Positions 8,670 to 16,304 of a DNA stretch of 64,000 bases are shown here, piece after piece. A model generated the notes under the pieces. It was not told the origin of the DNA, made no database searches, and saw only the letters and a program-made list of their open reading frames with translations. The translations under genes were made by a program, and so were the position numbers. Source of the DNA: Aureitalea sp. L0-47 (GTDB lineage: Bacteria > Bacteroidota > Bacteroidia > Flavobacteriales > Flavobacteriaceae); contig NZ_JAFMTQ010000001.1 of NCBI RefSeq assembly GCF_026126405.1, forward strand, positions 1-64,000. Direction: 5' to 3'. Numbering within the stretch: the stretch's first letter is position 1; every line of letters starts with the position of its first letter.

Positions 8670-9409
8670 TTTTCTTCTGAAGGGTTTAAGATCTTAACGG
8701 TCTCGGTTGTTGCGGCGGTTACCGATAGTGGAAGGACCAGGATAATACCAATAACAGGTATTAGCAACATCAGCATGAAAACCATACCGTTACCGATGGC
8801 AATTCCGCGGTGATCACTCACAAACCGGACACTTTTTGTATAACCAAGATGTCGTTCCAATGTATAGTCCATATTTCCGAAGCCTGCGTAATAGGATTGT
8901 ACGAAAAACAGGAGGAAACCGGATAAAAAGCCAATCACAGGGATGAAGCCAAGTATAAAAATTGGTATTGAAAGAAAGATCTCCATGATGAGGTTTCTTC
9001 CATTTACTTTTATGCCTCGCCAGAGCTGAGCCATAAAGGACGTATTCCGGTGTTCGGGTGTAATACCAGTTATGTGTGCCTCGATCTTTTCTGAAACAGG
9101 ACTCATAAAGGGTGCGCTTAACGCGAGGACAATATGTTTATATAGAATGAGACCAAGGGCGACGATGATAAGCCCACCTATAAAGTCACTAATCGCTCTG
9201 AAAGTCTCCGACCCCCATTCCCAAACCCAGGCTTTTGCGATGAATCCTCCAATATTGTCAGAAAGGCCATAAGCGCCAAAACCAACTAGCACAGCAATGA
9301 CCACACTAATTAGGATGGGAACACCGAAATATTTCCACAACCCCAGGTCGCTTATTAGCTTAAAAGTTCCACTGTAGGCTCGTAGTCCTCGAATTATATT
9401 TTTAAACAT
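8666..9409 (-). CDS. EI24/CysZ-like multi-spanning membrane protein
   Basis: A 247-residue membrane protein with four to six hydrophobic segments (about residues 27-50, 75-100, 140-170, 205-232). The FMSPVSEKIEAHITG segment after the second hydrophobic region and the overall pattern match the EI24 (Etoposide-induced 2.4/CysZ) family. CysZ members import sulfate, but Bacteroidetes members have no assigned substrate. Its start overlaps the stop of the upstream unknown gene by one base (TAATG) and its stop overlaps hemF by 4 bp, so it is tightly embedded in the heme operon. A role in heme or precursor trafficking is possible but unproven. Confidence 0.85.
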   Translation of the reverse strand: MFKNIIRGLRAYSGTFKLISDLGLWKYFGVPILISVVIAVLVGFGAYGLSDNIGGFIAKAWVWEWGSETFRAISDFIGGLIIVALGLILYKHIVLALSAPFMSPVSEKIEAHITGITPEHRNTSFMAQLWRGIKVNGRNLIMEIFLSIPIFILGFIPVIGFLSGFLLFFVQSYYAGFGNMDYTLERHLGYTKSVRFVSDHRGIAIGNGMVFMLMLLIPVIGIILVLPLSVTAATTETVKILNPSEEK

Positions 9410-9900
9410 TATTCTGAAATATACACTAACTGATCCTCATCAGCTGAAATTTCTTCAATTCTTGCAATATTTATGGCATTTTCGGTCATTTTCAGCAATT
9501 TTTCGACGTTTTCCATCATATTTTCAGAAAAACCAACTAAAAACTGTTCCCTCCCAATTCTGTTATTATGCAAATCCATGGCAACATCCAATGGTTCGTT
9601 TTTTGTCACTTTTTCATATAAATCTGTGACTTTTTTAGCCCATTTAGATGATTTTCTGTCATTTTTAAGCCATTTTTGGCAAAAACGGCAAATTTCAAAG
9701 TTCCAAAGTGCATGGCGAAAAGCATTGGCCTTTCCGTTGCCGTGATGGGCCATTTTCCCAAACCGCGCATCGCAAATTTTAACGGTATATTTCGATGCTC
9801 GTATGGTAGGTGCGATCAAGAACGGATTCGTTACAAAGAGAAGCCCAAAACGAAAGAGTTGTGGGATGCTCATTTGTCGAATACGTCTCCAGATATTCAT
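9409..9900 (-). CDS. Conserved protein with NAFRHALWN / DLHNNRIGR motifs
   Basis: 163 residues, basic at the N-terminus with a weak hydrophobic patch (residues 14-29). Two strongly patterned motifs stand out, KANAFRHALWN (about residues 58-68) and AMDLHNNRIGRE (about 106-117). They suggest a small helical domain with conserved His/Asn/Asp/Arg residues, probably the family catalogued as DUF6973; I give this from memory and cannot confirm it. It is wedged between hemE (2 bp gap) and the EI24 gene (1 bp overlap), so it is co-expressed with heme synthesis. Its low-GC, Lys/Phe-rich codons differ slightly from hemE. Function unknown. Confidence 0.8.
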   Translation of the reverse strand: MNIWRRIRQMSIPQLFRFGLLFVTNPFLIAPTIRASKYTVKICDARFGKMAHHGNGKANAFRHALWNFEICRFCQKWLKNDRKSSKWAKKVTDLYEKVTKNEPLDVAMDLHNNRIGREQFLVGFSENMMENVEKLLKMTENAINIARIEEISADEDQLVYISE

Positions 9901-9902
9901 TG

Positions 9903-10931
9903 TTAGTCCGTTCGATACGATTTCACCGCTTCTATAAATGCAGCTGCATTCTCTACAGGTACATTGGGTAAAATTCCATGACCTAAATTTACAATATATC
10001 GGTCTTTACCAAATTCATCTATCATCTGCTTCACCATTCGTTTTATTTCTGAAGGAGGACTAAATAAGCGCGATGGATCGAAATTTCCCTGTAAAGTTAT
10101 TTGTCCGCCGGTCAGGTATCTTGCATTCCCGGGAGAACAGGTCCAGTCCACGCCCAATGCTGAGGCCCCGCTTTTCGCCATGGTATCCAACGCAAACCAG
10201 CATCCTTTTCCGAAAGCAATTACATGAGTTTCGTCCTTCAGGGCATCAATGATCTGCTGAATATATTTCCAGCTGAATTCCTGGTAATCCTCCGGAGACA
10301 ACATCCCTCCCCAGCTGTCGAACACCTGTACTGCATTAACGCCTGCCTTTACTTTTTCCTTGAGATAAGCAATGGTCGTGTCCGTTATTCGCCGGAGTAG
10401 ATCATGCGCCACCTTTGGATCTGTAAAACATAACTCCTTGGCCTTAGCAAAGTTTTTGGAGCCCTGGCCTTCTACACAGTAGCATAAGATAGTCCACGGA
10501 CTTCCGGCAAAACCGATAAGCGGGATCTCATCGTTTAATTTTTCCTTGGTCATTTTAATGGCATCCATCACATAGCCAAGGGAATCCTGAATATCCGGGA
10601 TGATAACCTTGTCCATGTCTTTTTCCGAACGGATTGGGTCCGGTAGCCAAGGCCCTACACCGGGTTTCATTTCCACATGAATGTTCATGGCCTGGGGGAT
10701 AACAAGTATGTCGCTGAAAAGGATAGCAGCATCCATACCGTATCTGCGAATGGGTTGAACAGTGATCTCACTGGCCAATTCCGGGGTCTGACAACGAGTA
10801 AAGAAATCGTACTTCGCTTTGATCTCCATAAATTCCGGCAAATAGCGCCCAGCTTGTCGCATCATCCATACCGGAGGGCGCTCAACACTCTCTCCTCGCA
10901 GGGCCTTCAGAAATAAATCGTTCTTAATCAT
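9903..10931 (-). CDS. hemE: Uroporphyrinogen decarboxylase
   Basis: HemE removes four acetate carboxyls from uroporphyrinogen III to give coproporphyrinogen III. The protein is 342 residues, the normal size. The N-terminal [15 protein letters not shown] substrate-binding loop is intact, followed by [15 protein letters not shown] with the catalytic Asp, and GFAGSPWT. The ATG overlaps the hemD end by 8 bp, so translation is probably coupled. Confidence 0.97.
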   Translation of the reverse strand: MIKNDLFLKALRGESVERPPVWMMRQAGRYLPEFMEIKAKYDFFTRCQTPELASEITVQPIRRYGMDAAILFSDILVIPQAMNIHVEMKPGVGPWLPDPIRSEKDMDKVIIPDIQDSLGYVMDAIKMTKEKLNDEIPLIGFAGSPWTILCYCVEGQGSKNFAKAKELCFTDPKVAHDLLRRITDTTIAYLKEKVKAGVNAVQVFDSWGGMLSPEDYQEFSWKYIQQIIDALKDETHVIAFGKGCWFALDTMAKSGASALGVDWTCSPGNARYLTGGQITLQGNFDPSRLFSPPSEIKRMVKQMIDEFGKDRYIVNLGHGILPNVPVENAAAFIEAVKSYRTD

Positions 10932-11586
10932 TAGTTCTCAAAATTTTTACTGCTTTGGCAATCACACTTTCTATAGTAGTTTGATTGGCAACGTGCACGT
11001 TGGGAGTATATTTTCGGGCCTCGGAAGCAGTGGTTTCACCTATGCAAATAACAGCTGCACTCCCAGTTTTATTTTGTTGTGTAAAACTATCAACTCCACT
11101 AGGGCTGAAAAACAGGATTCCATCAAATATTTGGTTAAAACTCCTTGTTTTTAACTCAGTTTTATATGTTTTTAGCTCAAAAAGTTGATTTTTTGACGAA
11201 TTTAGGCGATCTGGTAAATCGCTCTTACGAAGGGTTCCGCTGAAAAAATAAAAATCTTCATTTTCGAACGTTTTATCAATAAAATCAGCTAATTCTGAAG
11301 CATTTTTGGCCGTTTTTACCACATTTTGACCAAATTCAGTCAATTTTGTGGCTGTTTTGGGGCCAACGCAGTAGGTCTTTTTAATTTGAAGATTTTCAGG
11401 CTTGTTTTCGAACACTATATCGACTGCATTTCCGCTGGTGAAGATCGCATTATCAATCTTGTTTGGAAAGTCAAATTTAAGTGGAATAATTTCGATGGCA
11501 TTGTAGTCCACGAATGAACATCCGGCATTGAGCAGCAATTCCTTTTGTGCAAGGTTCAATTGTTTTGTGGATAGTAATCTTTTCAC
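10924..11586 (-). CDS. hemD: Uroporphyrinogen-III synthase
   Basis: 220 residues. HemD cyclises hydroxymethylbilane with inversion of ring D. The sequence is weakly conserved as always for this family, but the [37 protein letters not shown] and [12 protein letters not shown] segments match its two-lobed fold. It starts with GTG at 11586, overlapping the hemC TGA stop (GTGA), and ends inside hemE. It is AT-richer than hemC and hemE. Operon position between hemC and hemE supports the assignment strongly. Confidence 0.93.
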   Translation of the reverse strand: MKRLLSTKQLNLAQKELLLNAGCSFVDYNAIEIIPLKFDFPNKIDNAIFTSGNAVDIVFENKPENLQIKKTYCVGPKTATKLTEFGQNVVKTAKNASELADFIDKTFENEDFYFFSGTLRKSDLPDRLNSSKNQLFELKTYKTELKTRSFNQIFDGILFFSPSGVDSFTQQNKTGSAAVICIGETTASEARKYTPNVHVANQTTIESVIAKAVKILRTND

Positions 11587-12491
11587 TGCGCTTTCCGTAT
11601 CTCCTCCATTAATTCCTTCCCGCCCTCATTCAATAATTCAATCGCGCTCGACTTTCCTAAGTCCAAATGCTCACCTAGTGAAATACTCTTCTTAACATCA
11701 AGCTTTTGCTTACCGTCGAGGGAAAGTAGTGTCCCTTGGAAATGAACGGTGTCGTCCGAGATCGTTGCCAGGGCGCCAATAGGGGCCGTACAACCGCCTT
11801 CCAGAACATTGAGGAATTCACGCTCGACACCTGTACAGATAGCCGATTCCTCGTGGTTAAGTTTTTCAGTGACTTCCCTGCTAAAATCATCAGTTTCCAA
11901 TGCTACAACTACCATAGCCCCTTGAGCAGGCGCGGGTACCATCCAGTGCAGCGATTCGAATTCGTCCGGCAATACATTGATCCTCTCCAGGCCGGCTCTT
12001 GCGAAAATAGCACCTTGCCAATTGTTATCGGATAGTTTCTGCAGTCGGGTATTTACATTCCCGCGCAACCCAACCACTTTGTGATCTGGATAACGATTGA
12101 GCCATTGAGCCTTTCTGCGCAGACTACCGGTGGCAATGGTGCAGGACCCATCGGGATGAAATTCCCCCTTGTGAATCAGTATGTCTTCAGAAGATGCCCT
12201 TTCCAGTACGGCGGTTTGTACTATGCCTTTGGGTAGGAGGGTTGGGACATCTTTCATGCTGTGAACGGCAATATCCACCTCTCCGTTTAGCATAGCAATA
12301 TCAAGGGTCTTGGTAAAAATGCCCGTAATACCTAATTCATATAGGGGTTGATTTAGGATGAGATCACCGGTGGATTTCACGGGAACTAGTTCCGCTTGGT
12401 ATCCCAGCTTTTCTAAAGCTGATTTCACCGTGTTGGCCTGCCAAAGGGCCAGGGTACTGTCCCTCGTCCCGATTCTTATGATTTTGCTCAC
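11583..12491 (-). CDS. hemC: Hydroxymethylbilane synthase (porphobilinogen deaminase)
   Basis: HemC polymerises four porphobilinogens onto a dipyrromethane cofactor. The 302-residue protein begins MSKIIRIGTRDSTLALWQA, has HSMKDVP in the first domain, the catalytic-site LRGNVNTRLQKL, and EGGCTAPIGALA, whose Cys carries the cofactor. It starts 2 bp after hemA ends and overlaps hemD by 4 bp. Confidence 0.97.
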   Translation of the reverse strand: MSKIIRIGTRDSTLALWQANTVKSALEKLGYQAELVPVKSTGDLILNQPLYELGITGIFTKTLDIAMLNGEVDIAVHSMKDVPTLLPKGIVQTAVLERASSEDILIHKGEFHPDGSCTIATGSLRRKAQWLNRYPDHKVVGLRGNVNTRLQKLSDNNWQGAIFARAGLERINVLPDEFESLHWMVPAPAQGAMVVVALETDDFSREVTEKLNHEESAICTGVEREFLNVLEGGCTAPIGALATISDDTVHFQGTLLSLDGKQKLDVKKSISLGEHLDLGKSSAIELLNEGGKELMEEIRKAQ

Positions 12492-12493
12492 AC

Positions 12494-13759
12494 CTATTGG
12501 GTTGGTAGTTTAAAAACTTGCTTAATCAGTTCAATGCTTTCTGAAGTAGGGGCGTCGCTGTTTTTAAGGTGATTCGCAAATTGGGTAGTGATCTTTTGGA
12601 TAACCCGATCGGTAACAACGCTGGCTTGTTCCTCGTTAAAATCGGAAAATTTCTTCCTTTGGTTATCGATCTCTCCTTCCTTGATCTCGGCAAGTTTTAG
12701 CTTAAGCGCTTTAAGGGTGGGGGCAAACTTTCTGTTTTCAGCCCAGGTATTAAATTCTTCCTCGATTATCTCAATGATCTTTTCTGCCATTGGGACTTGT
12801 GATTGCCTGTGTTCCAGAGTACTATCAGTCACTTTTACCAGCTCGTCCAGGTGTACCAGGGTAACCATTTCGTTTTCCGTCACATCGGGTGAGACGTTCT
12901 TCGGAATGGACAGGTCTAGAATAAGCAGCGGTTGTTTCAGGTGAAGCAGATCTTTATTTATCGTAGGGTTTTGAGCTCCCGTAGCGACAATTAGAACATC
13001 ACTGTGCGCTATTTCCGATTCAATTTCCGAATAATCCTTAACAACCAGGTTGAATTTCCCGGCCATTTCTTCGGCTTTCGGTTTGGTGCGATTTATAAGC
13101 GTGATATGTTTGTTTTGGGTATGTTTTATGAGGTTTTCACAGGTGTTTCGACCAATTTTACCAATTCCGAAGAGTAAAATATCCTTTTCAGAAACATAAG
13201 GAACACGTGCCATTATATACTGAACCGCTGCAAAACTCACGGAAGTTGCACCTGAAGAAAGTTCGGTTTCATTCTTGATCCTTTTACTTGCCTGGATCAC
13301 CGCGTTGGCCAGCCGCTCCATATATGCGTTGAGAATGCCCATTTTTTTAGACAATCTGAATCCTTTTCTCAACTGACTAATGATCTCGAAATCACCTAGT
13401 ATCTGGCTATCAAGTCCTGTTGCGACTTTAAAAAGATGTGATACCGCTTCTTTTTCCCGATAAACATAGGCTACGGTTTCAAATTCTTCAGCTGTACCAT
13501 TTGTGAATTGGCAAAGGAGTTCGATGAGTACCTCGGGTGAAGAGGCAAATCCGTAAAGTTCGGTGCGATTGCAGGTTGAGAGGGCACTTAAAGAAGTAAT
13601 TCCCTGCTTTCTTGCTTGTTCAAGTAGCTGAATATTAGCTTCTTCAGTCAAACTAAAATGACCCCGAGTTTCGGCGTCGGCTTTTTGGTAGCTCAACCCG
13701 ATTGCATAGAAATGCAATGCTCCCTGAGGATTTGTAAACGATTTACCGTTAGAATTCAT
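12494..13759 (-). CDS. hemA: Glutamyl-tRNA reductase
   Basis: First step of the C5 heme pathway: reduction of Glu-tRNA(Glu) to glutamate-1-semialdehyde. The start at 13759 (MNSNGKSFTNPQ) is preferred over 13816 because a promoter-like TATTTTTG lies just upstream and the extra 19 residues are unlike the family. This gives 421 residues. ALSTCNRTELYGF holds the catalytic Cys; GIGKIGRNTCENL is the NADPH-binding Rossmann turn; the C-terminal dimerisation helix runs from about residue 320. It heads the operon hemACDE-orf-EI24-hemFB and is divergent from an AraC regulator that may control it. The next enzyme, HemL, is not in this window. Confidence 0.95.
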   Translation of the reverse strand: MNSNGKSFTNPQGALHFYAIGLSYQKADAETRGHFSLTEEANIQLLEQARKQGITSLSALSTCNRTELYGFASSPEVLIELLCQFTNGTAEEFETVAYVYREKEAVSHLFKVATGLDSQILGDFEIISQLRKGFRLSKKMGILNAYMERLANAVIQASKRIKNETELSSGATSVSFAAVQYIMARVPYVSEKDILLFGIGKIGRNTCENLIKHTQNKHITLINRTKPKAEEMAGKFNLVVKDYSEIESEIAHSDVLIVATGAQNPTINKDLLHLKQPLLILDLSIPKNVSPDVTENEMVTLVHLDELVKVTDSTLEHRQSQVPMAEKIIEIIEEEFNTWAENRKFAPTLKALKLKLAEIKEGEIDNQRKKFSDFNEEQASVVTDRVIQKITTQFANHLKNSDAPTSESIELIKQVFKLPTQ

Positions 13760-13769
13760 ACCTGAGGTG

Positions 13770-13777
13770 CAAAAATA
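13770..13777 (-). promoter_or_regulatory. Putative -7 box (TATTTTTG) of the hemA operon
   Basis: On the minus strand TATTTTTG matches the Bacteroidota TAnnTTTG element and ends 10 bp upstream of the chosen hemA ATG, implying a very short leader. No good TTG sits 18 bp further upstream, so a regulator could be needed for strong expression. Confidence 0.5.
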
Positions 13778-13887
13778 AAGTCTCATAAAATCAAAAAATA
13801 ACGCCAGAGGCATCAAATATGTCGAAACCTGTTAATTAGTGCTAAAAATTGACATTTATCATCAAATTCGCCTAATTTCGGCATCTC

Positions 13888-13908
13888 ACAACGTCTGTTA
13901 TGCGTTGT
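13888..13908. promoter_or_regulatory. Inverted repeat in the hemA/AraC divergent spacer
   Basis: ACAACG and CGTTGT form exact 6-bp inverted arms around a 9-bp spacer, roughly midway between the two divergent start codons (13759 and 13955). It could be an operator for the AraC-family regulator or part of a divergent control region. Position and symmetry are seen; binding is inference. Confidence 0.3.
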
Positions 13909-13954
13909 TATCTAGAATAGTTCTAAATAATAACTTTAATTTCTGAGGAATGTC

Positions 13955-14848
13955 ATGTTGGAAAATGTCGCTCAAAGTATTTACGATGAAATTTCATTAG
14001 ATTCGGAAATATTTATACTGAAATTCACTAATGATACTGATGATAACAATCTGTTTAAGAGAGAGGTGAGTTCCAGTTATATACAGTTCCATTTTTGTGT
14101 AAAAGGGTCTGCTTCATTCAGTTTCAACAATGGAAATTACCGTTTACCGATTACTGAATCAACATCCCTGTTATTGTACAATCCTCAAAGGGATCTGCCC
14201 ATTGAGGTGGCTGTTAGTCCGAGGTCTTGGGTTCTGTCACTATTAATTCCTATAAAGAGTTTTCACGCCTTGTTTTCTCGTGATGCCGATTATATCACTT
14301 TTCTGAGTGAGGAAAACAAGGATCGCAAGTATTATAAGGATGCCCCTATAAATCCGTCTATGGCTATTGTAATCAATCAATTGCTGAACTACAACCTACA
14401 TCCTACGGTAAAACCGCTCTATTTTAAGGCGAAAGCGTATGAATTGCTGAGCCTGTATTTCAATCGGCCTTCTGATGGGAATATTGAACAGTGCCCGTTT
14501 CTGGTGGATGAGGATAATGTAGCGAAGATCCGAAGGGCAAAGGAGATCATTCTCAAGCGAATGGCAGAACCACCATCGCTTCAACAACTGGCAGATGAGG
14601 TTCAGTTACCAATAAATCGACTGAAAGAAGGATTCAAGCAGATCTATGGGGATACTGTTTACAGCTTCCTGTTTGATCACAAAATGGAACTCGCCCGTCA
14701 ATTGCTGGCCACCGGATCACATAACGTGAATGAAGTAGGCCTGAAAGTGGGCTATAGTACGGCCAGTCATTTTATTTCTGCATTCAAGAAAAAATACGGA
14801 ACGACTCCCAAAAAGTATGTGATGGGACTTTCTAATGGCGGAAAATAA
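13955..14848 (+). CDS. AraC-family transcriptional regulator
   Basis: 297 residues. The N-terminal half (1-180) is a sensory region without a recognised ligand motif. The C-terminal ~100 residues are an AraC/XylS double helix-turn-helix: LQQLADEVQLPINRLKEGFKQIYG is the first HTH and NEVGLKVGYSTASHFISAFKKKYGTTPKKY is the canonical second HTH. A GAGG ribosome-binding sequence lies 6 bp before the ATG. It is divergent from hemA and located between hemA and hemH, an arrangement I recall from several flavobacteria, so a role in heme or iron-dependent control of hem genes is likely but inferred. Confidence 0.92.
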   Translation: MLENVAQSIYDEISLDSEIFILKFTNDTDDNNLFKREVSSSYIQFHFCVKGSASFSFNNGNYRLPITESTSLLLYNPQRDLPIEVAVSPRSWVLSLLIPIKSFHALFSRDADYITFLSEENKDRKYYKDAPINPSMAIVINQLLNYNLHPTVKPLYFKAKAYELLSLYFNRPSDGNIEQCPFLVDEDNVAKIRRAKEIILKRMAEPPSLQQLADEVQLPINRLKEGFKQIYGDTVYSFLFDHKMELARQLLATGSHNVNEVGLKVGYSTASHFISAFKKKYGTTPKKYVMGLSNGGK

Positions 14849-14916
14849 TTCCTCTTGTTACCTATAAGATTTTGACTAGGAGAATTTAATGTATACATTA
14901 GATAAAAATTCTCATT

Positions 14917-15546
14917 ATGAAACACGAGTTAAATATTAAATACAGAATAAAATATGTTTGGTTAGGAGTAATTCTAATGATTATAGGTGGAATTGTACTG
15001 TTTGCTTCTTTAGACTATTACGATATTTATTTCGGTGTTAGGGAGGTAATTATCTATGTCGCTGGAGTGAGTGCAACGATGACTTTGTTTTATCATGCAT
15101 TCAGCTTGGAATATCAGATTAACACACAGAATAAAAACCTGGATCTTCAAAGAGCAAAATATACCTACGATATTCTATCACAATGGACAAGTCCTGAAAT
15201 GAGAGAATGTGTTAATGAGGTTCGTAATTTATTGATAACTCCGGCTCGAGAGAAAGAATTAAATGATATTACTAAAATTCAAGATTTTGCCGAGTATTTA
15301 AAGAAAAATCAGAAGGACAGAAGCTACCTTGTTCAAACCTTAAATTATTTCGAAACTATTTCTACTATGATTGAAACCAAACATATTGATTTGGATATTG
15401 TTAAAAAGACTTTTAAATCGCTATTTGTTAGTTATTATTTGGTTCTAAAGAATTATATAGATTTTAGGCAGAAAGAATATCCCGATAGTTGGATGTATTA
15501 TGAGAAAATATGTAAAATATGGATCGAGGACAATAAAACGGCATAA
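14917..15546 (+). CDS. DUF4760-like membrane-anchored protein
   Basis: 209 residues. Two transmembrane segments at the N-terminus (about 13-33 and 42-64) are followed by a helical cytoplasmic region. The pattern RAKYTYDILSQWTSPEM ... LNYFETISTMIE ... VKKTFKSLF resembles DUF4760 proteins, which have unknown function and often occur in accessory regions. The gene is visibly AT-richer than the surrounding hem genes, has 68 bp of AT-rich upstream sequence, and is followed by the large gene-poor gap, which together hint at recent acquisition. No operon partner. Confidence 0.7.
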   Translation: MKHELNIKYRIKYVWLGVILMIIGGIVLFASLDYYDIYFGVREVIIYVAGVSATMTLFYHAFSLEYQINTQNKNLDLQRAKYTYDILSQWTSPEMRECVNEVRNLLITPAREKELNDITKIQDFAEYLKKNQKDRSYLVQTLNYFETISTMIETKHIDLDIVKKTFKSLFVSYYLVLKNYIDFRQKEYPDSWMYYEKICKIWIEDNKTA

Positions 15547-15592
15547 GATTTGTTTTCTTAACTAATGAATTAATTTTTTATATATTTAGGAA

Positions 15593-15621
15593 TTGTTATA
15601 AGTTTTAACAACTTACTTTTG
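15593..15621 (+). promoter_or_regulatory. Strong Bacteroidota promoter (TTG-N18-TACTTTTG)
   Basis: TTG at 15593-15595 and TACTTTTG at 15614-15621 are separated by exactly 18 bp, the same spacing as the hemH and tRNA-Asn promoters in this window. Transcription should start near 15628, inside a region with no conventional gene. Confidence 0.65.
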
Positions 15622-15654
15622 CTCTAATTAACACTTAAAATTAAACAATCGAAT

Positions 15655-15708
15655 ATGAAACATCTTAGCACACTACGCGCCAATGCTAATGGCGTCGACG
15701 GACTTTAA
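15655..15708 (+). CDS. 17-residue mini-ORF (MKHLSTLRANANGVDGL)
   Basis: An ATG 27 nt after the predicted transcription start opens a 17-codon frame ending in TAA. Its base composition (about half G+C) stands out from the AT-rich surroundings, and it contains the hairpin CGCCA-ATGCTAA-TGGCG. It could be a leader peptide, a tiny secreted or regulatory peptide, or a chance ORF within a non-coding RNA. No homologue is recognised. Confidence 0.3.
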   Translation: MKHLSTLRANANGVDGL

Positions 15709-15892
15709 TCTTTTTTGGTTAAGACACTAATAACTATATACGATTTAAATGTATCTATTGCATGACAAAAAGGCATTTAAATTTGTAAAAGGTTTAATTA
15801 CATTCTTATCTTAACGAATTAACAAATATTTAATTCAACTTTAGCATGTACGTTAAAATGCTGATATGTTGAGTTATATTAGTTGATATTAT

Positions 15893-15911
15893 AGGGACGA
15901 AAGTCCCTTTT
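15893..15911 (+). terminator. GNRA-loop hairpin terminator
   Basis: AGGGAC and GTCCCT form a perfect 6-bp stem closed by a GAAA tetraloop, followed by TTT(C). The stem is short and GC-rich enough to terminate the putative 15628 transcript. On the minus strand the hairpin is not followed by a T-run. Confidence 0.6.
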
Positions 15912-16257
15912 CAATTATTTAATAGTAGATATAAGCGAGATAAGAGAAATGGTAAATGCACCAGAACCAAACACGAAAAAAAGTTTCGATTAAACCCTTA
16001 ATTACGCAGCCATTTGTCTGGGTATTATGCAAAACGTTATTTGCAACTGGAAAAGGTTAAGACTAAAATAGCCCTTAGCTCAAAGCTCCTTGATATAAGG
16101 TAAAAGCCTAACTCCCTTAAGGATTGAAATATCCCTACCCTTTAAAATGGCCAATTCCTGCCGACATTCCATCAACATATTGTTTTATTCCACTTTGAAT
16201 AAAGATGTCGTTGGTTTTATTTATGGAATGATAACGTTAATCTACTCCTAAAGCCCA
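15912..16257. other. Gene-poor AT-rich spacer upstream of hemH
   Basis: I see no credible gene in these 346 bp. A 14-codon frame at about 15950 has no ribosome-binding or promoter context, and CATTCCAT (16165-16172) / ATGGAATG (16223-16230) are exact inverted arms 50 bp apart without an obvious role. The stretch may be a decayed gene or simply leader and regulatory DNA for hemH. Confidence 0.5.
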
Positions 16258-16286
16258 TTGTTGTTATTCATATTGAGGTATTTTTG
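16258..16286 (+). promoter_or_regulatory. hemH promoter (TTG-N18-TATTTTTG)
   Basis: TTG at 16258-16260 and TATTTTTG at 16279-16286 with an 18-bp spacer match the Bacteroidota sigma consensus. The start is predicted near 16293, leaving a leader of about 12 nt before the hemH ATG at 16305. Confidence 0.7.
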
Positions 16287-16304
16287 TGTTGAAATTTAAC
16301 ACAC

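Larger units (their letters stand above)
15628..15911 (+). ncRNA. Candidate small RNA or leader transcript of about 285 nt
   Basis: The unit is bounded by the TTG-N18-TACTTTTG promoter upstream and the AGGGAC-GAAA-GTCCCT hairpin with a short T-run downstream. It includes a 17-codon ORF near its 5' end, a CGCCA/TGGCG hairpin inside that ORF, and otherwise AT-rich sequence with no conventional coding frame. It does not resemble tmRNA, RNase P RNA, SRP RNA or 6S RNA as far as I can judge by eye. Existence of the transcript is inference from the two signals. Confidence 0.35.

Noticed and set aside
15950-15996. A 14-codon ORF (MVNAPEPNTKKSFD) in the hemH upstream gap
   Set aside because: It has no promoter or ribosome-binding context, lies after a terminator, and is of a length expected by chance.
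16165-16230. CATTCCAT / ATGGAATG inverted arms 50 bp apart
   Set aside because: The loop is long and AT-rich, there is no flanking duplication or terminal structure of a mobile element, and 8-bp pairs are common by chance.
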